Assembly: GCA_033977485.1 (NCBI GenBank)
Contig: CM066987.1
Span: forward strand, 87,018,588 to 87,082,587
Direction: 5' to 3'
DNA: 64,000 nucleotides
DNA from: Hydrangea macrophylla
Lineage: Eukaryota > Streptophyta > Magnoliopsida > Cornales > Hydrangeaceae
The first letter of the stretch is position 1. Each line of letters begins with the position of its first letter. This document shows positions 32,609 through 44,643 of the stretch, piece after piece. The notes under the pieces were generated by a model. The model was not told the origin of the DNA. It saw nothing but the letters and a program-made list of their open reading frames with translations, and made no database searches. Position numbers and translations under genes: made by a program.

Positions 32609-35246
32609 GGGGTAGCACCCCCAAGACGATTTTTTTTTTGGGGTCTACTTATTTCATGAGTCTATTTGTGAAACTTAAACATTGTATGATGTCTTTCAGA
32701 AATCTAGAGGGGCCTATTTCTAAAACTCAAAAAATTCTTACGCTAAAAATAAAATTTTTAAAATTTTACAGGCCTTAGCTTTTGAGTTTTATATACATAT
32801 GTATATATATGTAATTGATGGTACTAAATTGGGCCTTGGAGAATCCTAAATATAAAATACTAAAAAATCTCAAGGTAAAAATGTAATTATGATAATCACA
32901 GGGGTACTTTCTATAAATTACAAAAAGTTTGGATGTGGGCTTGTAGTGAGAACTAGGCTTGGGCTGAGGTTTAGAAAAAGGGACTTGCATTTGGGCTTGT
33001 GGGCTGCTTAGATTAAGGGCTGGTTGGGTTGGACTAAAGGGCTTGGGACTTGGGTTAGTTTTAAAGAAGGAGTTGGGTATAATTAAACGAAGAGTGGGCT
33101 GGACTTATAAGTTGGCTGATGGGATACCAAGTGGGTAGTGGGCTGGTGCTATTGGACCTTTACTCCACAGATCCAAAGTGAGCACCCCCTATGGGCCGGC
33201 CCTGCATGTAAACATAAAGTAAACTGAAACATAAATCAGATCTTCAAATGTAGGCTTTTATATTTTTATTTTTTGAAATTTTGTTAATGAATTTTTAATT
33301 TTTCTTAATTGTTAATATTTTTTAATTTATAAAAAAGTAGTAGACTAACTTGTGAATTTACCACATAAAGTTGACCGAAGAGAAAAAGTTCTACACTAAC
33401 TAAACGAAGTCAATATAATTCATAAAATGTTGAGAAAAGTCCCTATATTTTGACTCTGCTTCAGTTGAGGTCAGTAATTATTCCTAATTTTTCAGCATTA
33501 CCACTTGCCAACTTCTTGATCATATTTTCATTTCCATTTTAATATATACATATATATATATGTATATGTATATGTATAAAATTCTAGAGCTTAATAATGA
33601 CACTTGGAAGGATGAATTTGGAAATATTCAACTCCAACTAAATGGATAATAAAGAAATAAGGCACTCCAAGTTTGTGGCTTGAAAAGCGTTTGTCATAGA
33701 AATCCAATTGAAGTAAAGTCAAGCTATGGACAAAGTGGGCTATTAAAAAAAAAAAAAAGTGGAAGGTGCACTACATTATATCTCATTTTCTTAACTAGAT
33801 AACCTAATAATTTGAGGCTTTGGTTTTCTTATAATCACAACTTCAGAATCAATCCTATTTTGGTTGCATTGTTTTTATGACCTGTTTGGACATCCAAAAA
33901 TTTGAATGAATTTGTTCTTAAGAAAATTATAAATTTCAACACGTTTCATCACATATTTTAAGTTTGTTGTAATTGATGATTTTAATCATTGAAAACCATC
34001 ATTAAAGTTTGGTAAAAATTATTTTACTACCCCGTAGTTATATCAAAATTTTATGTTACGCCATGTATTATTAATTGAAACACATAAGGTCGTCCAAAAA
34101 TGGTGGAATAGATGTATGGAGGCAGGCATGTGCCTCAAAAAAATTGAAGCTTAACAAAATTTTAATATAGAAATCTCCCCGAAAATTCCTATTTAGTAAT
34201 CGTTTTTAGTTTAGGTCCACTCATCATTTAATTATACTACTAGATCCAAAAAATCAGAAAGTATTTAGTGATTAGTCCACACACTTCCCCCAAATAGAGT
34301 GAATAATGGTACAATTTTACCCTTGGAAATATATATATACACACACATGCATGTACTGCATTAAATACGGATAGTTGGCTATATAGTTAAAGATTGAATC
34401 ATTTAATTTGTGTTTTAAATCCCCTTTTTTTAGGCAATTTAATTATTTTTTAATTATAAATCGCATAATTATAGGAAAACAGATAGGATTATTATTATCA
34501 TCTTTATTTGAGATGAAAGTATATTGAAACAAACAAATGACTAAAAAAACTCGATGATTATAAGAGTATAATTTTACACTACATTATAAATAATGACTAC
34601 AAGAGTGGAATTTTTACACAGTATAATTTTGCACTGCATTAGTTTAAAAAGAGTCGATGATTGCCATTGTAATTTTAAGAATTGCATTATAAATGACTAC
34701 AAAAGTTAAATTTATACTGCATCAGAAATGACTACAGGAGTAAAATTTTTACATTGTATAATTTTACAATGCATTGCATATCAAAAAAGAAATCTTTGAA
34801 CAATTATGTGTAAAATTTACCAATCATGTGTAAAATTTGAGTGTAGAATTTACAACTCATGTATAAATTTTAACACTCATATAGAGTTATTATATCAGTC
34901 ATGTGGGTGTTGCTATGATAAGTATGCTAACAAATTTCAGTGTAGAATTTAAATTGAGTATGAAATCTGAATGTAAAATTTTGCAAGAACCCAATTTTCC
35001 AGAATTTGACCAAACCAAAAATCCAAACCAAGGACACACATGAACATTCAACCATAAGAACGCCCAAATTGCAGGGCTAAATTGAAAAATCAAAAAAACA
35101 GAAAAAGACATGAGTGATCAGAAAAGAAAAAACAAGAAAAAAAAAAAAACTCCACTACTCCTCCAAACTAAAAACCCTTTATTACTGCATGTAGTGAATA
35201 ATTTATCACTACAGAAAACTGCAATCTCGTAGGTCCATCTATTCTT
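32609..35246. other. AT-rich non-coding part of copy A
   Basis: Holds AT-rich runs, TATATA microsatellites (33540-33580), and loosely repeated phrases 'gactacaagagt..aattttacac' and 'tgtgtaaaatttgag' around 34550-34990, also in copy B at 53480-53910. No recognisable gene. Confidence 0.55.
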
Positions 35247-35420
35247 ATGGATTTTCATCCACCTCTCGACCCGTTTCCTGTACCCAGACATCTCTACTTG
35301 ACCAGATTCATCACCATCACACCCGTGTTGAAGTTACAAGGTCGCCGTCTGGCGAACGTGCTGGAGAAGAGCTTCTACGACGAGAAACTCTTCGTTAAAT
35401 ACTTGCTAAAGTTCACTTGA
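35247..35420 (+). CDS. Short open frame (57 aa) in captured DNA, unrecognised
   Basis: ATG 35247 to TGA 35418-35420, with exon-like base composition richer in GC than the surroundings (LKLQGRRLANVLEKSF in the middle). The minus strand is also open over the left half (GYRKRVERWMKIHKNRW), a feature shared with copy B (54008-54205). Either strand may be a piece of a captured gene next to the RGP fragment. I do not recognise the family. Confidence 0.3.
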   Translation: MDFHPPLDPFPVPRHLYLTRFITITPVLKLQGRRLANVLEKSFYDEKLFVKYLLKFT

Positions 35421-35508
35421 TAGTACTTCAGAGCTCCGATGAAACAAACCCTGACCGAAAAGGAAAAAATAGAAAGATGGGTCAACAACTGTGATGATCT
35501 TCGATAAT

Positions 35509-35659
35509 CTTTGATGGGTCACCGTCTTGGACGATGATAAGATGGTAAGGTTGAAAGAATGGCCTCCACACTTCAAGGAAATCGAGGTTTTGGATTGTGA
35601 GTATGACTGTCTAGTTCGCCTTTCAGAAGGGGTGTCGGAGCAACCGATGGTGGGGCCAT
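35509..35659 (-). pseudogene. Captured 5' fragment of an RGP/UAM gene, copy A
   Basis: On minus, ATG at 35659 opens [17 protein letters not shown]; after a 2-nt deletion the frame becomes [14 protein letters not shown], then [19 protein letters not shown]. This is the N-terminus of reversibly glycosylated polypeptide / UDP-arabinopyranose mutase, a cytosolic-Golgi protein that interconverts UDP-arabinose forms for cell-wall synthesis. The match ends after ~51 codons, so only the first exon start was captured. The fragment lies just inside the right terminus, as is common in Pack-MULEs. It cannot encode RGP because of the deletion and truncation. Recognition is from memory of the family. Confidence 0.8.
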
Positions 35660-35702
35660 TGTAGAGAGAGAAACAGAGAGAGAGATCACATTGGGAGATG
35701 CA

Positions 35703-35736
35703 ATTTGGAGAGAGAGAGAGAGAGAGAGAGAGAGGG
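35703..35736. repeat. (GA)n microsatellite
   Basis: GA-rich run next to the right terminus; the copy B counterpart is at about 54628-54652. Confidence 0.85.
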
Positions 35737-35971
35737 GGTAGAGAGGATATAGTGTATATATAAACTTTTTACTAATTAGATATACATTTATAGATAATAG
35801 CCTGATTTGGGTTTTTTCAAACCTAAATTTGAAATTCCTAATTTTTAGATGACTTAGTTATAGCAAGAATTTAATGGAGGCATTTGTGCATTATGTATAT
35901 TTGTGGACCTAACACGAAAAACTTTTTTGGGTTGGATCTATTTTAAAAAAGGTGCACTAAGATGGATTTAA

Positions 35972-37290
35972 GTAATAAATTTGTCAACATCCCAAAGATA
36001 TTACAAGGTCTTGCAATTTCTAGCTTGGCAAATGCACTATAATTGGGTGAATTTATCACTCCGATATTAGAAGTCTTTCATTCTACCAAGTATACTGACT
36101 GGTGTATCTATCAATGTAGTCCATGCTATTCTACACAATGTACACAAGAGTGGGGTGGCGCTGCCGAGGAAGATCAAGCACAACATACAAATCTTAATTT
36201 CAATGACAATAGTGCCACAACAGTGGAGCATGATTCTGCATCCCTTGGTGAATATAACTGTTTTGAGTGATAAATTTTGCACTAAGAAAAATTGTTAAGT
36301 GATATATTCTTATCAATGGAACACTATTTTGAGTTATACATTTCGCACAAAAAAACTAAGCAATGAAGAACAAATCTTGCAAAAACTGGTTTACAATTAA
36401 AATGAAGTTTATTGATCTGCCATTGTCACCATTACCATTTTTTTGTGATATGTTTTGCACTATAAAAATATCTACTTGTGACAAACATATGCATATATGT
36501 ACAAAGTGGTATAGTTTGTAGTGATAAATTCTGCACTAAATAAAACTGTTTTGAGACATACATTGATCCATATAACTGTTTGGATTGATAAATTTTGCAC
36601 TATAAAAAACTATTAAGTGATAAATTCTTATCAATAGAATATTGTTTTGAGCAATAAATTCTGCAAAAAAAAAATTTAAAAAAAAATCTGAGTAATAAAG
36701 AACAAATCTTGCAAAAACTGGTTTATAATTAAAATGAAGTTTATTGATCTGGCATCGTCACCAACAACACTGTAAAAATCATGAAAAAATTAAAATTTTG
36801 TGAGTTTGTGTGTGATATCAATAAATCAATGGTCGATATTTTGTGAATGCCTAAAATATTATCCTCATGTAATTCAGATAGATTAACGTGATATTGGTGA
36901 GATTTGTAAACTCCTATATGAATGCCTAAAATTATGGGATAATATCCACAACATGCATAATATCTAGAAAGTCATCAAAATCAATTCTAAATTGATTTCA
37001 AATTTGAACTTGAAACTAACATTTCATTTATGAAAGGGTAAATTCGTCACCTAAAAATTAATAATTGGGGGTTTTGGGCCATAAATATACTAATTCATAA
37101 CTATTGGGGTCTATTAATAGATACTTATATAAGATGGGCCTTAAGTAAAAAACATTGGTAAGGGGGGATTTTTGGGTATATTTCTAATAAGTAAATACCT
37201 CCATCCAAATCCAAAATAAAGAGAGTAAATACCTCCATACATAAAGCCACATGGACTACATCCATCAAAACAACACCACACGAGAAAACA
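35972..37290. other. Spacer between copies A and B, with a ~340-bp direct repeat
   Basis: Phrases such as 'aagaacaaatcttgcaaaaa' followed by 'gaagtttattgatctg' occur near 36366 and again near 36708, with similar 'gataaattttgcact' flanks. This suggests a diverged tandem duplication of ~340 bp. A frame at 36043-36270 (75 codons) has mixed composition but no known domain. It has no counterpart elsewhere in the window. Confidence 0.5.
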
Positions 37291-37309
37291 CTCGCTTCAC
37301 ACATCACAA

Positions 37310-37351
<42 letters not shown>

Positions 37352-38618
37352 CTCTAACAAGAACAAATTAATCTCCTAAGTGTTCGGCCAATCTTCAATT
37401 TTAAATCTATCGCTCAATCTTTGATTTTTCTTATTTAATCAATTTAATTGAAACCAATTTCAACATACAAAATCGATAACATAACCTTTAAACAATAGTT
37501 GTGCGTATATAATTGGTTTTAGACCACTATTATGCCACCACCATTACAATGCACGCCTCCAATTATTACCCTCAATCGTGGCCATTGCTATATAAAAACA
37601 ATTGAGTAATTAAAGTTAAGTTTATGAAGAAAATAGGCCAAATAAGTAAAACTGAACGAACTCTATGTTTGTCATTTGGGTTAAAATTAACTCTATTATC
37701 TTTTGCACTTGGTACAATACCACCAAAGGAGTAAATGTCAACTTTCGAATCACAATAGAGTAATAAAGAATGGACCTAACCATATATAAAAGATATAAAA
37801 TGTATTAAATCCACCATAATATATGTTGAAGTTATATAAAAATAATAATAAGGTTTCAAATTAATGAATGAGATAAAGCAATATTATAAACCAAAGAGGA
37901 CAAAAGAAAAGATACCAAAATAACATTGTTTTGTGAAATTCAATGAGATAAAAACAATATTAGCTAAACAAAGAAGAAAAAGATAAAGTGGTAAAATAGC
38001 ATTTCCCAAAACAAGAGTTGCAAATTTTAAAAGCCAATAATGATAAAATGGCAGGAAGAAAATAATTTTATACTTTGGTAAGAATAAAAATAGTGTAATT
38101 ACCTACAAATAAAAATACCATATAGATGAACATTCTTAGATAGAAATACTCTAAACAAAAATCCCGACGAACTGTCAAATTTTTCTAAACTATATCACTA
38201 ACCATCAAGTGAAATTTCATAGCTGGACGTGATTTTTGTCTACTTTTATATGCGAGAGACCTTTCAATAAAATATTTTTCTTGTGTGGACCTAATTCTTC
38301 AAAAGCACACTTAAATGAATTGATCTCTAATTATCCCAAAGAATTCGGATCAACAGCATTACCATAGAACTTCAATGTAATATTGGTTAAACTAACAATA
38401 ATTAAAAATCATTCCACCTGGCACGTGCGTGCCATGATTTACCTAGTTACCCAAAAGATAACAGTTAACTAACAACTGAATCGCTAAAGAGAAAATGGAT
38501 AATAACATTTCAGTTGTTTTTTGTGCATGTAAAATTTAAAAGTCAATCTACTATTTGGAAATAAAAATATATCAACTTCTTTGTATGAATCAAAGTCATC
38601 ATGGTTTTACCCATGGTA

Positions 38619-38767
38619 GGGAGCAACTCTTCACAACACCGGGAACAACTCTTTATAACGTTGGAGGGTAACTCTGTACAAAGTCGGGAACAACTCATCA
38701 CAATGCTGGGAGCAACACATAACAACTTTTAGGAACTTATTTTACAACATTTGGGTGAAACTTTACA
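38619..38767. repeat. Minisatellite, ~25-bp unit, copy B
   Basis: Same array as at 29990-30140, with few substitutions. Confidence 0.75.
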
Positions 38768-38846
38768 CCGTGTAAACAGGGCCGACCCCGAGTATTTGGA
38801 GGTTAAGGACGAACTAATAAAAGCGAGGCTCTTATACAGGGGTTCG

Positions 38847-41221
38847 TGTGACGCCCCGCCCCGCCACGAGTCCCGACGATGGGGTGTCGGCTAACGGAAG
38901 TACAATAATAACCAATAACCGTAGGCTTTGACACCAATCAGTAACTCCCTGAGTTCTAGACTCCGAATGTTACCTGAAATATCTGTTCATCTTTTGGAAA
39001 ACATTCATAAAACAAAAATCATGTTTTCATTTAAAATATTCTTTCTTGAACAAAACGTTTTCATAAGTAGCGAAAAATCAGAGTTAAGCTATCATGCTAT
39101 TTAAAAGCGAGTGGACTAACATTTGTCCAGGTAAATCATAACATGTCCTTTGAAACCAAATTTATTATATCATTTAAATTAAAAATCCCATAAATGGGGC
39201 CATCAAACAAAGCGGAAGGTCATCAAATCTCGGGGGCCTTGCTCCTATCTATATCACCTGAAAAAAGGGTTTTATAGTCCATAAGCCATGGAGGCTCATA
39301 TAGTCATATAACCACACAATGACATCTATTGCATAATATGCATGAGTGTAATGAATGCCAATTTTATGCATGAAAACCATTTTCATGCATTTTCAAACAC
39401 TCTCCCTCGATTGTCAATATCATTACCCGGACTATGAGCTTTCCGTCCATGGAGGCCTCGCCTTCAACGTGCGGAATTTTGGGCCTTATGAATTACACAG
39501 AGGCGTAGCCTTCAACGTTACGGGGGTTTCTTACAACACATCCCGCAATTCAAGTTCCTAGCAGTACCCATCTAACACGCCTAACCACAAATCCGAGATT
39601 TCTATCTTTTCAAAACAAAATCCCTCCTAAAGGGTTTTATGCACAGAAGCCTCTAAGGTCTTCCCTTTTTGAAACCTAGAAGCCTCTAAGGTCTTGCCTT
39701 TTCAAAAATCAAAAGCCTCTAAGGTCTTTCATCCCAAAACCATCTTCGTGATTTTTGTGTTCATGCTCATGCTTATGAAATGCTATGAAATATGCGAGCT
39801 CTAAGCATCAAGACATATTCAACATTTCATAAATCACATATCAAAACATGCTATCAATTTAAAGCAACACCATAGACATGCTGAAATCACCCAAATAAAC
39901 ACATAAAACATATCAATTCATATAAACATGTAAGTACACCGTTAACATGTTATACAACTTTATTAAGGGTTATATGAAACTACCGTTCACCGAGGATAGA
40001 CTTAATCACACAAAATAAAATCTCGAAAAGCCCAGTCTGTTATAATCTATCATGTACAATGATATAATCACATTAGTGAGGTACAATGCTTCTAAGAACA
40101 AGTACAACTACTATTAAAGTGAAATACAACTCCTAAAACTTAGGGTACAAGGCCCCTTAGCTCATTACTGACTTAAGTACAAGAAAACAGAAGTTTTCAC
40201 AAAACTGCCTCAAGTCACTCGCGTGGGCCGCTCGCGCGGGTCGCTTGGGAGAATTCTATTCTAAGAGGCCACGTGGACATTTTAAAACAGTTTTCAAAAT
40301 ATGCTTGGTCGCGCATGCGGGCTGCTTGCTCGGACCCTCGCTCGCGCGAGTCGCGCACACTAGCTGCAAACCAGACTCCATTGTTGTCTTCTTCGAGCTC
40401 TGTAACTTTTTCCATTTTCAAAACTTAATCAAAACAGTACTTTCAATATATGAAATTCTTCATTTTTCAGTGTAGATTCCAAAAACATAGTTAGTTTTTC
40501 ATGAATTAAAACACAGCTCTCGGATTAATCGAAAAATTGAAAGACGGCAAAACTTTAATTCGATCGTTCATTGCGACCGTAATGATTTAGCTTCTTAAAT
40601 TTAAAACAGAGTCTCATGCGATCGAGACCTTTCATTTGATATAAAGAAATTGAGTTTTTGTTACAGTTTTTCTTCTCGCTATTTTCGGACCCTTAAATGA
40701 TATACATATGGAATCTATATATATATATCTATATCAATTGAGATATAAACTGAAATCACAAATTACAGTAGGAAGCTTACCTAATTTGATTTATCCAAGC
40801 TTGAATTATACTACTTTAATATGTATCTGACTATATGTCCATGTGTGTGTGCATATATGTAATAATATATGTATGTGTATGTGTATGTAGCCGAGAGAGA
40901 GGGAGATGGTAGAATAAAGAGATAGATAGAGAAGCAGAGAGTTGGTGAGAGTTTCTAGGAGTGGGGGGGGGGTGGGGTGTGTGTTGTTTCATCTATAGGA
41001 AACTGTGTGCTTGGCCACTAAGTGGCTTCAAGCCTATGCCCCCACACACTGTACAATGTGTGCACAAAAAAATATTTGGGCTCCAAGTTTCACATAAGAA
41101 TTTATCGTGTGTATTTAGTTCACGCGATGATACACACACGCAGAAAAAAATTATACTAAACAAAATCCAAAACTGGTATTTATTCGATTAAAAATGCGAA
41201 AACAAAATACGGGGTATTACA
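38847..41221 (-). mobile_element. Solo LTR (TGTAATACCCCG family), copy B
   Basis: 2375 bp, the duplicate of the solo LTR in copy A, with a perfect TSD GTTCG at 38842-38846 and 41222-41226. It shows that the insertion predates the duplication of the host segment. Confidence 0.9.
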
Positions 41222-42373
41222 GTTCGGGGGCAGCACCCCCAAGACAATTTTTTTTGCGGTTTACTTATTTCATGAGTCTATTTGTGAAACTTAAACATTG
41301 TATGGTGTCTTTCAAAAATCTAGAGGGGCCTATTTCTAAAACTCGAAAAATTCTTACGCTAAAAGTGTAATTTTTAAAATTCTACGGGCCTAAGCTTTTG
41401 AGTTTTATATACATACATATATATATATGTTATTGATGGTACTATATTGGGCCTTGGGGAATCCTAAATATATAATACTAAAAAATCTCAAGGTAAAAAT
41501 GTAATTATGATAATCTTAGGGGTACTTTCTGTAAATTACAAAAAGTTTGGATGTGGGCTTGTAGTGAGAACTAGGCTTGGGCTGAGTTTTAGAAAGAGGG
41601 GCCTGGGTTTGGGCCTATGGGCTGCTTGGATTAAGGGCTGGTTGGGTTGGACTAAAGGGCTTGGGACTTGGGTTAGTTTTAAAGAAGGAGTTGGGTTTAA
41701 TTAAACGAAGAGTGGGCTGGACTTATAAGTTGGCTGATGGGATACCAAGTGGGCAGTGGGCTGGTGCTATTAGACCTTTACTCAACAGATGCAAAGTGAG
41801 CACCCCCTATGGGCCGGCCCTGCATGTAAACATAAAGTAAACTGAAACATAAATCGGATCTTCAAAAGTAGGCTTTTTTGTTTTTATTTTTTGAAATTTT
41901 GTTAATGACTTTTTATCACGCCCTGGAGCAGCAAAAATAGGGAAAAATAAATTTTCTTTTTGGGTCTATAGGGAATGACGGGTGAATAATCGCGTTGTTA
42001 TCTACTCAAACCAATAAACACAACTATAGGGAGGATGCTATTCATAGAATATATCTTATTAATATAATCAGAGGCTACAACGGAAATATAAAAGGTTTGG
42101 AAGCGATATATGCCCAAGTACCAATTATAAAAGTCTACTAAATCTATTATAACAACTGGCTTAGAGTCTGAAGCCTATAACAATGCTAACAGCGGTACAA
42201 AAGATATACCAACTAACTATTACAAAGTAGCACGTCTTTGTCTTCAAGCCTTCAGCTCTTGCTCCGGCGGAACATCAGTCCTCTGGCCTCCAGTCCTGCG
42301 AAGCTCTAGACATTGGAATGTCCAGGGCATAAACGCCATCAGCTTTGAATACAAAGCTGAGTTAGTACATCAA

Positions 42374-44643
42374 TGTCACGCCCCGGAATGGCAAAAATAG
42401 AGAAAAATAAATTTCCTTTTTGGGTCCAAAGGCAGCGACGGGTGAAGTCACATGATTGTCCACACCACGCAGTACTAAGCAACAAGAAGTAATAGTGTAA
42501 CAACAATGAAGTCTAGGTTCTGATCACAACGTAACATAAGGTCAACAGAAGTTACTAACTATTACATATCAGAGTCTCGAATCAAATATAAGGCAGCGGA
42601 AGTACAAATGTCAAGGCAACATATGCCTGACTACAAAAAGGGTTCTAAAATGGTAAGGACAATTAGCTACAATTCTAGTCTAGTCTTCAGTTGGCATAAA
42701 GGTAGTCCTCGGCGTAGTAGTCTTCTTCAGTCTGACCTCCGTCGGGGAAATCCTCCACAGGGACTCCGTCACCGTCATAGTAGTCCTCTTCTGCAGGCCC
42801 TTCACCTGTATAGTCATAACCAGGGTGCGCTGGAACGTAGAAATGTCCGGCGGCATAAACGTCGTCAGCTAAATGAAAGCTGAGTGAGTTAAATACTAAC
42901 AGGGTATCGACTATTGAAGTTATTACAAGTTATAAGCCGCAACAAGTTAGAGTTCTGTAAGGGTAACTTCTTTACATTAAACCGATGATCCGATTACTAA
43001 TGTTTTACTTATATAAAACCGATAACACGTCTAGATAGGGGAACAGACTCGACAGTAGTTCAACTCTATAACACACCATTGCTCATCCACCGCTTTTAAG
43101 AACATATGCACAGTCCACCGCATGTCATGGATACCACGTTAGTCCATCCCCCGCTTTTAAGAACATATGCACAGTCCACCGCATGTCAGGGATATAACGC
43201 TTTAAACAACAGTACATCATTCTATGCCACGACTTAGCGACGTCTACCAGTGATCACGGTCCACCGCATGTCATAGACACCTTCGTCTGTCTGCCGCTTT
43301 TAAGAACATATGATTAGATCATCTGGCTATCTTAGGGCAAATGGTCTGGTTCACCGCAAGTCATAGACACCTTCGTCTGTCTACCGCTTTTAAGAACATA
43401 TGATCGACCAAAGCCCGCCCACGCAAATTTCCCGAATCTTAGCAAACCTACTTAAGTTCGACTCTATCACCGATACATGACAATCCCAATGTGGCCTGAC
43501 TACTCTGAATGAAATGAACGTTAACTCAAAAGGATTCACGACTATTCCGTTATCTAACGTCATAAACATTATTCATTAATCTTGTTATTACTGCGATCCT
43601 ACGCCGCATTAATTCGTTATCATGTCTGTATTACAATAATAAAGCATGCTGGGAAATACTGAACAGTAAATAAACAACTAAACAATTATTACATTTATTT
43701 AAACAAGTAAAACAGTAAACTGTAACTGCCAATCGATTGGTATAGATGTCAATCGATTGGTATAAAAGTAGTGTCAATTGATTGGAAGAAGGTTCAATCG
43801 ATTGGTATAAAAGTAGTGTCAATCGATTGATCAAAGATTCAATCGATTGGATCACAATCCATGTCAATCGATTGCATAAAGATTCAATCGATTGGAACAT
43901 GAAAGATGTCAATCGATTGATATAGATGTCAATCGATTGACACTTCGTCTTCTTCACAGAGAAGACTGCCCAGCAACATATACATGGGAATACATGATTT
44001 CTCTTTCATTTCTTCATTCAAACATGTCATAACATCAATGTATGGCTACCAAGTGAGTTTAGAACTCACCTTAGACGTTAAGGACGTGTTTGGTTGTGTT
44101 TTGAAGCTTGAGCTTCAATGGTGGCTCCTCCCTCTCTCCTCTAGTTCTCTGTCTTCTCTCTTCTCCTTCTCCTTCTCTTCTTCTTCTTTCTGGTCTTCTC
44201 CTTCTTTCTTCTTGTCTCATTCCATCTGTGTGTGTGTGTATAAATATATGAATATATGTGAGTATATATATATGAGTGTATATATATATAAACACACACA
44301 AAACCCTCCCTCTCACTCTCTCTAATTTTTGTAAATAGAAATACGCCCAAAATGGGCTGGTATATATAGAGAGGGAGTGTTCACGTGGCCTCCCCTCAAC
44401 CAGAGCAAAAGAATCTGCCCAGCTGCCTCCAATCGATTGACATAAGTGTCAATCGATTGATAAAATCAATCGATTGATATAAAGTTCAATCGATTGGTAT
44501 CCAAAGTAAGGCAATCGATTGGAAAACTTGTCAATCGATTGGTATCCAAGTTATACCAAGGTAAGGCCAAGCTCAAACAAGTATTAAAAGAAGCATACAG
44601 GGTCTTATTCACATAATATATTACAAAAATACAGGGTATTACA
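42374..44643 (-). mobile_element. Solo LTR of the Tekay-type family
   Basis: 2270 bp, the same family as the LTRs at 4418 and 12668, with perfect TSD ATCAA at 42369-42373 and 44644-44648. It has lost its internal region, presumably by LTR-LTR recombination. Its downstream array (43730-43939) has ten palindromes with starts 43730, 43750, 43775, 43795, 43820, 43840, 43865, 43885, 43910 and 43930, perfect 20/25 alternation. The donor hairpin is at 44053-44069. Confidence 0.95.
43730..43939 (-). repeat. Ten-palindrome array in the solo LTR
   Basis: CAATCGATTG (one is CAATTGATTG) in steps 20-25-20-25-20-25-20-25-20. This is five 45-bp units, against four in the 5' LTR at 4418 and three and a half in its partner. 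Confidence 0.9.

Larger units (their letters stand above)
28641..35971. repeat. Copy A of a ~7.3-kb direct duplication
   Basis: From 'ctcgcttcac' (28641) to 'ggatttaa' (35971) the sequence is colinear with 37291-54888 once the insertion in copy B is removed. Both copies share a CT microsatellite, a GGGAACAACTC minisatellite, the solo LTR and the captured gene fragments. Similarity is high by eye, with small indels. Copy A ends in a right inverted terminus (35885-35971) that lacks the last bases seen in copy B. Confidence 0.8.
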
